In this document: piece after piece, positions 56,651 to 64,000 of the stretch
How positions within the stretch are numbered: position 1 is the first letter of the stretch
Layout of the letters: each line of letters opens with the position of its first letter
Source: Vitis vinifera
Taxonomy: Eukaryota; Streptophyta; Magnoliopsida; Vitales; Vitaceae
Reading direction: 5' to 3'
Length of the DNA: 64,000 nt
Assembly: GCF_030704535.1 (NCBI RefSeq)
Contig: NC_081812.1
Span: 21,055,501-21,119,500 of the forward strand
The notes under the pieces: generated by a model
Database searches by the model: none
What the model was told of the DNA's origin: nothing
What the model saw: only the letters and a program-made list of their open reading frames with translations
Translations under genes and position numbers: made by a program

Positions 56651-58936
56651 ATGGCCACACCTTCCCAAAGTCGATCATCTGGTAGAGAGGAAGAAGATAA
56701 TCACGAATGGCGTCAAGCCATCGAAAAAAGACAGTTGGCGAGCGAAAAACAGCTAAGAGCTCTCCTCCAGGAGACGGAGAGGTTAAGGGAAGAAAACGCT
56801 GTGTTACGCATTCAAGCCTCAACATCAGGACCTCCTCGTCGTCAGCGCTCAAAAGGTCAAGTGGCAAACTCAAGGCCAGAGCCAGAATCAATATATCCTG
56901 GGTCAACAGGAGCTGTCCCAGGAACATACAACGCAAGGCCCCATGAGCCACGCACACCCATGCCTCGAGCTCCCCGTGAGGAAAGCTCAGATTCCACTCA
57001 TTTCTCAGCAAAAAGACAACGTGATAGAAAATCACAGTTGTCAAGTTCTATGCGCGCAAGACTGGGCCCACAGGAGCCTGGGAGATTAAGGCCACCAGTA
57101 GCCACAACTCGGGCGCCACGCCCCGATCCTATGATTGCTCCCATGGTGCAGAACGTACCTCCGCATCGTGACCCCATGGTCACCCCAGCGATGCGGAACG
57201 TTCACTCACACCTAGCGGAACGACCAGCTGGGAGAAACATCCCAAACGGGCCACCCATTGGCTCCATCAGCAAGAGGCTGGATGACATGCTCTCCACGCC
57301 TTTCTGCTCTCATATCACCCATTACGAGCCCCCAAGGGGATTCCTCGTACCAAAGTTTTCCACATACGATGGGACCAACGATCCCTTCGATCACATCATG
57401 CACTATCGACAGCTTATGACGCTCGATATTGGCAACGATGCATTACTATGCAAAGTATTCCCCGCCAGCCTTCAAGGGCAGGCTCTCTCATGGTTTCATC
57501 GCCTACCTCCTAACTCTATTGACAATTTCAGGGACCTCTCTGAAGCTTTCGTAGGACAGTACTTATGCTCTGCCCGACACAGGCAGAATATCAGCACCCT
57601 CCAGAACATAAAAATGAGAGACAACGAATCCTTGAGGGAATTTGTGAAACGATTTGGCCAAGCCGTACTCCAAATAGAGGCTTGCAGCATGGATGCTGTC
57701 CTACAGATCTTCAAGAGAAGCATCTGTCCAGGCACTCCATTCTTCGAATCGCTGGCCAAAAAGCCTCCTACAACGATGGACGATTTATTCAGACGAGCTA
57801 ACAAATATTCAATGCTCGAAGATGATGTGCGTGCGGCCACTCAGCAAGTTTTGGTTGCCGGACGGCCAGCTAGAAATATTACGGAGGGAAGTAATAAACC
57901 TCCGGATCGACCAAAGCCGTCTGACCGAAAGCAGGAAGGGCCAAGTCGCCCGGAAATGCCGCCTCTCACACCTCTATCCATATCGTATGAGAAACTTCTC
58001 CCAATGATCCAGGGATTGTCCGACTTCAAATGGCCTAGACCCATTGGAACGGACCCATCCATGAGAGACCGCAGCAAGAAATGCGCCTTCCACAGTGACC
58101 ATGGTCATACAACAGAGACATGTCGGTCCCTCCAGTATCTAGTTGAAAGGCTCATCAGAGCAGGACATTTAAAACAGTACCTCCGCTCAGATGCTGGAGG
58201 AAGGGACGCGTCTCAACATCATAACTCTGGGGCCCCGAGGGCCCCAGTCGCCCCCAAGGCTTTCATAAACTATATCAATGGGGGCCCATCCGACGAAGAA
58301 TACGATTCCAGACGGAAAAGGCAGAAATTGCTGCGAGCCGCGTCAATACGCGAGCGCATTAATTCCATCCGGCCGGGTCTTACCGGAGAGGGCCCTCGCC
58401 CCATAGATGGGACAATCATTTTCCCACCAGTAGATCCCACCCGGACGCTACAGCCACATCGCGACGCCCTCATCCTCTCCCTAGGAATAGGAGATTTCGA
58501 TGTAAGACGCGTCTTGGTTGACCCAGGCAGTTCAGCCGATCTGGTGCAAGCATTAGTCATTGGCCATATGGGACATAGTCTCACGGGTCTCGAAAACCCC
58601 GGACGAATCTTATCCGGATTCAACGGATCTTCAACCACATCCTTAGGAGACATTATACTACCGGTCCAAGCTGGCCCAGTCACTCTCAACGTGCAATTCT
58701 CAGTGGTACAAGAGTTATCACCCTTCAATGTCATCTTGGGACGCACATGGCTTCACTACATGAAAGCCATCCCTTCCACATATCATCAAATGGTGAGTTT
58801 CCTCACCAACGAAGGACAAACTGACTTGTATGGCAGCCAGTTAGCCGCTCGCCAGTGCTATCAAATAGCACGTGAAGCAGTCGCTAACCAGGAGGATGCA
58901 TCTCCCCCTGAACCTAGCGTTGCGCACGACCAATAG
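56651..58936 (+). CDS. gag and protease region of the Gypsy element
   Basis: Viral-like fossil part. The likely ATG is at 56651 (MATPSQSRSSGREEEDNHEW); the open frame reaches further upstream only into PBS and LTR. An N-terminal coiled coil (about residues 15-55) is followed by a proline/arginine-rich linker and the Retrotrans_gag capsid domain (from FSTYDGTNDPFDHIMHY to KYSMLEDD). Then comes a Cys/His knuckle (CAFHSDHGHTTETC) and an aspartic-protease-like segment around VDPGSSADL near the end. The frame is long and uninterrupted. Gag packages RNA; the protease would process the polyprotein. Confidence 0.88.
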   Translation: MATPSQSRSSGREEEDNHEWRQAIEKRQLASEKQLRALLQETERLREENAVLRIQASTSGPPRRQRSKGQVANSRPEPESIYPGSTGAVPGTYNARPHEPRTPMPRAPREESSDSTHFSAKRQRDRKSQLSSSMRARLGPQEPGRLRPPVATTRAPRPDPMIAPMVQNVPPHRDPMVTPAMRNVHSHLAERPAGRNIPNGPPIGSISKRLDDMLSTPFCSHITHYEPPRGFLVPKFSTYDGTNDPFDHIMHYRQLMTLDIGNDALLCKVFPASLQGQALSWFHRLPPNSIDNFRDLSEAFVGQYLCSARHRQNISTLQNIKMRDNESLREFVKRFGQAVLQIEACSMDAVLQIFKRSICPGTPFFESLAKKPPTTMDDLFRRANKYSMLEDDVRAATQQVLVAGRPARNITEGSNKPPDRPKPSDRKQEGPSRPEMPPLTPLSISYEKLLPMIQGLSDFKWPRPIGTDPSMRDRSKKCAFHSDHGHTTETCRSLQYLVERLIRAGHLKQYLRSDAGGRDASQHHNSGAPRAPVAPKAFINYINGGPSDEEYDSRRKRQKLLRAASIRERINSIRPGLTGEGPRPIDGTIIFPPVDPTRTLQPHRDALILSLGIGDFDVRRVLVDPGSSADLVQALVIGHMGHSLTGLENPGRILSGFNGSSTTSLGDIILPVQAGPVTLNVQFSVVQELSPFNVILGRTWLHYMKAIPSTYHQMVSFLTNEGQTDLYGSQLAARQCYQIAREAVANQEDASPPEPSVAHDQ

Positions 58937-58942
58937 CAATTA

Positions 58943-61900
58943 TTGGGTCCGGCGGACAAAGATCCCCCGGTAGCAGATCCCTTACAGACAATCCAAATTT
59001 CGGAGGAAAGTGATCACCTCACAAACATCAGTTCCCTCATGACACAAGAAGAAACTCAAGGCATGCAAAAAATCCTCAGACAGAACCATGACATCTTCGC
59101 ATGGGCACATTCTGACATGAAGGGAATTCATCCCTCCATTGCATCTCACAGGCTTAACGTCTTTTCAACCACCAGACCCGTCCGGCAGAGGATCAGGCGC
59201 TTCCACCCGGATAGACAAAGAGTCATCCGGAACGAGATTGATAAATTGCTCGAAGCCGGGTTCATCAGAGAAGTTTCTTATCCGGATTGGCTGGCAAACG
59301 TAGTCGTAGTACCCAAAAAAGAAGGAAAGTGGCGAGTTTGTGTAGATTACACCAATCTCAACAATGCGTGTCCAAAAGACAGTTTTCCCTTGCCACGAAT
59401 AGATCAGATTGTGGATTCCACTTCCGGGCAAGGAATGCTCTCTTTCTTGGATGCCTTCTCCGGATATCATCAAATCCCCATGTCCCCGGATGACGAAGAA
59501 AAAACAGCATTCATAACACCGCACGGCCTCTATTGCTACAAAGTCATGCCATTCGGACTCAAAAACGCTGGCGCCACATATCAAAGATTAATAACTAAAA
59601 TCTTCAAACCTCTGATAGGTCACTCGGTCGAGGTATACATTGACGATATCGTGGTTAAAAGCAAAACTCGAGAGCAGCATATCCTCCATTTACAACAAGT
59701 TTTTCGTCTCTTGCGAAAGTATGGAATGAAGCTAAATCCTTCCAAATGTGCCTTTGGCGTAAGTGCTGGCAAATTTCTGGGATTTATGGTCAGCCAAAGA
59801 GGCATAGAAGTCAGCCCGGATCAAGTCAAAGCAGTCATGGAGACACCTCCCCCCAGGAACAAAAAGGAGTTACAACGCCTCATAGGCAAGCTCGTTGCGT
59901 TAGGACGTTTTATAGCCCGCTTCACTAATGAGTTGCGACCCTTCTTCTTAGCGATACGAAAAGCTGGAACCCAGGGATGGACGGACAATTGCCAAAACGC
60001 GTTGGAAAGAATTAAACATTGTCTTATGCATCCACCCATCTTGAGCAGCCCCATCCCAAAGGAGAAGCTATATATGTATTTAGCTGTCTCAGAATGGGCA
60101 ATCAGCGCCGCTCTATTCCGCTGCCCTTCACCAAAGGAGTAGAAACCTGTCTACTATGTCAGCAGGGCATTGGCAGATGTAGAAACCAGGTATTCAAAAA
60201 TGGAGCTAACAGCCTTAGCTCTTCGAAGTGCTGCCCAAAAACTCCGCCCCTATTTTCAAGCCCACCCAGTGATTGTACTGACCGACCAACCCCTTCGTAG
60301 CATTCTGCACAAACCAGATTTAACCGGGCGAATGCTACAATGGGCCATCGAATTGAGCGAATTTGGAATCGAATTCCAACCCAAATTATCCAAAAAAGGC
60401 CAAGTAATGGCCGACTTTGTGCTCGAATACTCACGAAGACCCAACCAGCACCACGAATCAAGTGAACAGGAGTGGTGGACACTACGAGTTGACGGAGCCT
60501 CACGCTCATCAGGCTCTGGAGTTGGGCTCTTATTACAGTCCCCAACTGGGGAACAACTGGAGCAAGCCATCCGGCTGGGATTCTCCGCGTCTAACAATGA
60601 AGCAGAATACGAGGCCATCCTGTCCGGATTGGACCTCGCCCTTGCGCTATCCGTCTCCAAACTCCGGATCTACAGCGACTCGCAACTAGTGGTAAGGCAC
60701 GTCCAGAAAGAATATGAGGCTAAGGACTCACGCATGGCGCGTTACTTGGCCAAAGTAAGAAGCACCTTACAGCAATTCACTGAGTGGACAATCGAAAAAA
60801 TTAAGCGAGCTGACAATAGGCACGCTGATGCTTTGGCCGGCATAGCTGCCTCCCTCCCTATCAAAGAAGCCATTCATTTGCCCATACATGTGCAAGTCAA
60901 TCCCTCTGTCGCAGAAAATTCCATTTGCAACATCGTTGAGACAAACCAAACGGATGGTCAAGAGTGGACGCATGATATTGCAGAATATCTCCGGACAGGA
61001 ACTTTACCCGAAGATTCTAAACAAGCGCACAAAATCCGAGTGCAGGCTGCCCGTTTCACCCTTATTGGGGGGCACCTGTACAAGCGATCCTTCACAGGGC
61101 CTTATCTTCGTTGTCTTGGGCATTCAGAAGCCAGGTATGTGCTAGCTGAATTACATGAAGGAATATGCGGAAATCATGCGGGAGGACGATCCCTAGCACA
61201 TAGAGCTCATTCACAAGGGTACTATTGGCCAACAATGAAGAAAGACGCAGCAGCATATGTCCAAAAGTGTGATAAATGTCAGAGATACGCTCCCATTCCA
61301 CATATGCCTTCAGCAGCGTTAAAATCGGTATCAGGCCCATGGCCTTTCGCGCAGTGGGGCATGGATATAGTGGGACCCCTCCCAGCAGCACCCGCCCAGA
61401 AGAAATTCCTCCTTGTCGCCACTGATTACTTCAGTAAATGGGTAGAAGCTGAAGCATACGCAAGCATCAAAGACAAAGATGTCACCAAATTCGTATGGAA
61501 GAACATTGTTTGCCGCTTTGGAATTCCCCAAGTCATCATAGCTGACAATGGTCCACAATTTGACAGCATTGCATTCAGGAATTTCTGTTCGGAACTAAAC
61601 ATCCGAAATTCATACTCCACGCCGCGTTATCCTCAAAGCAATGGGCAGGCGGAAGCCACAAACAAAACTCTAATCAATGCCTTAAAGAAAAGGCTTGAGC
61701 AAGCCAAAGGGAAATGGGTGGAGGAGCTACCCGGCGTCCTATGGGCCTATCGAACCACACCCGGACGGCCAACAGGAAACACTCCTTTCGCCCTCACATA
61801 TGGAATGGATGCAGTCATCCCCACTGAAATAGGTCTCCCTACTATCCGGACTGATGCAGCAAAGCAAAAAGACGCCAACACGGAACTAGGAAGAAATTTG

Positions 61901-62200
61901 GACTGGACAGACGAAGTCAGGGAAAGCGCATCCATCCGGATGGCAGATTACCAACAAAGAGCATCAGCGCATTACAATCGAAAAGTCAGGCCCAGAAACT
62001 TCAAAAATGGTACGCTAGTACTTAGAAAAGTTTTTGAAAATACTGCTGAAGTAGGCGCAGGAAAATTCCAAGCCAATTGGGAAGGACCCTACATAGTGTC
62101 TAAGGCAAATGAAAATGGAGCCTATCATTTACAAAAGCTAGATGGCACTCCGTTACTCAGACCATGGAATGTGTTCAATTTAAAGCAGTATTATCAGTAG
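58943..62200 (+). CDS. pol region of the Gypsy element: RT, RNase H, integrase
   Basis: Viral-like fossil part. Reverse transcriptase motifs (FGLKNAGATYQ, YIDDIVVK) come first, then the connection RNase H (LTDQPLRSIL) and an additional archaeal-type RNase H (LRVDGASRSSGSGVGL ... YSDSQLVV), a known Tat-lineage trait. Integrase follows with an HHCC zinc finger (CDKCQRYA), catalytic core WGMDIVGPLP, ADNGPQFDS and SNGQAEATNKT, and a C-terminal domain ending in FNLKQYYQ. No chromodomain is seen. The region is open except for about one break. Confidence 0.85.
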
Positions 62201-62337
62201 AAAGTGTACACGAGTGCAAATGAGAAAGAAGTAAGTTTTATTGATATGAGTAAATGTAATTACAAAGAGACATCCGGACCACGAAAATATACAGAAGGAA
62301 AAATTACAGCAGAAAAATTGCAAAAAGAGATAAACTG

Positions 62338-62880
62338 TCAGGGAGCAGGTTTCTCATGGAGCTTCTTTTCTTCACTTGGAGGAATTGAAGGAGTATCTCG
62401 CTTTATACCGTTCTTCTTCATGCAGCAGCGATACCCAAAGATAAATGTATCATCCACTTGTTTCTGGTAATCCGCTGCAAGTTCCTCCCTTTCCACAGCA
62501 AACTCCCGTTCAAGTTCCTCTTTTTGCACATCCAGACGCAGCTGCAAGTCTTTCTTCTGTTTCTTTTCATTCAAAACTTCTGTCCGGAGTCGACTCAATT
62601 CATCCCTTAGCCGGGCTGCCTCACCCTCCGCCTCATGAAGGCGGCCCGCAGTTGATTCTTCTCGACCCTTTGCCTCAGCCAACTCCACCCGGAGGGCTTC
62701 ATTTTCCTCTCGCAGGGTGGATAGACTGGCCTCAGCCTCCTCCGTTCTCAGACGCAGTTGATTTTCAATCTCTTGGTGCCGAGAGGAGAAGGTCCTCATA
62801 TAGTCTGCAGTCTGCAGCAGCTGAGTAAAAAGATCGTGTTGTTGAGACATGCTGCGGAGGCCCCTCACCAGCTGACACAC
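62338..62880 (-). CDS. Antisense coiled-coil frame in the Gypsy element
   Basis: A frame opposite to gag-pol, from about residue 50 rich in E/L/R heptads (LREENEALRVELAEAKG, LRDELSRLRTEV). Extra antisense frames between pol and the 3' LTR are known in Retand-type elements; their role is unknown. It lies just after pol, on the other strand. Confidence 0.6.
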   Translation of the reverse strand: MCQLVRGLRSMSQQHDLFTQLLQTADYMRTFSSRHQEIENQLRLRTEEAEASLSTLREENEALRVELAEAKGREESTAGRLHEAEGEAARLRDELSRLRTEVLNEKKQKKDLQLRLDVQKEELEREFAVEREELAADYQKQVDDTFIFGYRCCMKKNGIKRDTPSIPPSEEKKLHEKPAP

Positions 62881-62921
62881 AAAAGAAAAGCAAAGACATA
62901 AATTACACTACAATAAACACA

Positions 62922-64000
62922 TCAGTGCAACAAAAAATCAAAAAGCAAAAACACAAGACAACGATATACCGTTTCTATCATATCAAACATCTGAGCAGAG
63001 GGCTTGATGGCTTTCCAGTCAGGGGTAATCTGCTTTAACTTAACCTCCAACTCCGCGTAGCTGAAAGGGCTAGCAGGAGCGGCATCGTCAGCAGATTCCT
63101 CCTCAGGTGAGGAAGCAGAGGGTAACTCTTGTCCCGGAATCGGAGCCCCCATATTTTCGTCCGGACACATAGGTCCGGATGCATCCTCAGCCGGAATTAT
63201 TGCCGGGGCAGCTGAGGTCTCAGTAGCCATCTCCACCTCGCCTCCATCCGGATGAGCGTCATGAGCAGAAGCGCAGCTAATTTCAATCTCTTGCTGCCGC
63301 TCTTGAAGCCGCTCAAAGAGTCCGGACTGTAGATCGCGCGTCAAACGCGACTTCTTGAGGGGAGGCCCTTTCACCAGGACTATAGCCAGGCGATCCGGGT
63401 CGTCGGAAGGCTGACTTTGGCTTTCTGCTCCCGCTTCCTCCAACGGGGCCGTTTCAGCTGCATCAGCATCCGGATTAAGGTTGCCCGGACGATTGATAGA
63501 TGCAGCTTCCTCAGCCACGTTAGCCAGACGCGCAGCCACGACCAAGGAAGGACCTGAGTGATTCAACCCCGACATGCGTCCGGGGCCGCTTGAGATAGAG
63601 TGCGGAGCAGCATTTACTGGCTCCTCTATCATTACTTCCCCCTCATAGGTAGTTTGGGGAGGAGGAAACTCCTTGGGAGGAGTGGGTTCCTTCATGTCCT
63701 TCCCATGCTTCTTCACCAGCTTCCCCCTTTTTCCTGAAGTTTTCTTTGGAGGAGAGTCCGGACCCCGCTTCTGTCCGGGAGCCTTCCGGATAGTGCCTTC
63801 AGTTTTTTTCTGATCTCTATCCTCCAGGAGCTTTCGCCGCCTTTCAGCGTCAGCCTCTTTGGCTTCCTGATAGAGGGGGAGCTCCTTCACAGTATAATGC
63901 TCCCCAGGCACTATCTCATCCTTTGCCAATTTCCTAGGAAGAATATTGATAACATATTCCTGGGGCTCCCGGACGACCTCCGTCAAATTCCGCGCGGAAA
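62922..64000 (-). CDS. Antisense frame of the Gypsy element, open to the window edge
   Basis: A charged frame of more than 350 codons, open to the right edge of the window (the start is outside). It has a basic stretch (KKTSGKRGKLVKKHGKD), a Pro/Ser/Ala-rich middle and acidic tracts. No known domain recognised. With the frame at 62338-62880 it may form one antisense transcription unit; this is inference from position and orientation. Confidence 0.55.
   Translation of the reverse strand, partial: SARNLTEVVREPQEYVINILPRKLAKDEIVPGEHYTVKELPLYQEAKEADAERRRKLLEDRDQKKTEGTIRKAPGQKRGPDSPPKKTSGKRGKLVKKHGKDMKEPTPPKEFPPPQTTYEGEVMIEEPVNAAPHSISSGPGRMSGLNHSGPSLVVAARLANVAEEAASINRPGNLNPDADAAETAPLEEAGAESQSQPSDDPDRLAIVLVKGPPLKKSRLTRDLQSGLFERLQERQQEIEISCASAHDAHPDGGEVEMATETSAAPAIIPAEDASGPMCPDENMGAPIPGQELPSASSPEEESADDAAPASPFSYAELEVKLKQITPDWKAIKPSAQMFDMIETVYRCLVFLLFDFLLH

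Larger units (their letters stand above)
55785..64000 (+). mobile_element. Tat/Retand-like Ty3-Gypsy LTR retrotransposon (partial, runs off the window)
   Basis: Order: 5' LTR (55785-56594), primer binding site, gag-protease, reverse transcriptase, two RNase H regions, integrase, then antisense frames. Pol order and an extra antisense gene between pol and the 3' LTR fit the Tat/Retand group. LTR size is close to that remembered for grapevine Gret1, but identity is not claimed. Long frames and near-identical LTRs indicate a young copy; it looks nearly whole in the visible part, with about one interruption in pol. Confidence 0.85.

Overview
The window is plant nuclear DNA. Genes have small introns with GT..AG ends, intergenic DNA is strongly AT-rich, and the families are plant ones (IQD calmodulin-binding proteins, a purple acid phosphatase, clustered GH17 beta-1,3-glucanases, a Tat-type Gypsy retrotransposon). 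From memory the gene set resembles a grapevine (Vitis) beta-1,3-glucanase cluster; no search was possible, so the species is an inference.

Layout. 0-11 kb: two tandemly duplicated IQD genes (327-2382 and 8068-10124, + strand) flank a five-exon PAP16-like metallophosphoesterase (4084-6289, +). 11-39 kb: a GH17 (PR-2 type) cluster, all on the - strand. Five genes look whole (13020-14262, 16614-17983, 25902-27214, 30028-31299, 33101-34268). One is a frameshifted pseudogene (22978-24164), one lacks a recognisable signal-peptide exon (37568-38508), and three are relics with only a first exon or fragments (about 11.2-11.6, 15.3 and 28.1 kb). The genes share a two-exon plan: exon 1 encodes a signal peptide, and a phase-1 intron precedes an exon of about 310 codons. 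A TATA box lies about 65 bp before the ATG. Several promoters also carry a W-box-containing block, and this block is amplified in a 258-bp tandem array at 28.3-29.9 kb.

Mobile DNA inside the cluster: a 2.4-kb foldback element made of repeated 31-bp palindromes (19167-21553) and a solo LTR with a 5-bp target duplication (21643-22237). 39-53 kb is gene-poor, AT-rich DNA. It holds a plastid-type tRNA-Asp relic, a small SINE, a Tourist-like MITE, several short tandem duplications, and an inverted-repeat element carrying fragments of a poly(A)-binding-protein gene.

53-64 kb: a near-identical second copy of the 37-39 kb glucanase region is split by an LTR. Its 5' part lies inverted between two almost identical 810-bp LTRs (54195-55004 and 55785-56594). 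The second LTR leads into a Tat/Retand-like Gypsy element (gag-pro, pol with two RNase H domains and integrase, then antisense frames) that runs off the window end.

Together the region shows birth and death of secreted defence glucanases by tandem duplication, with promoters and copies reshaped by transposons.
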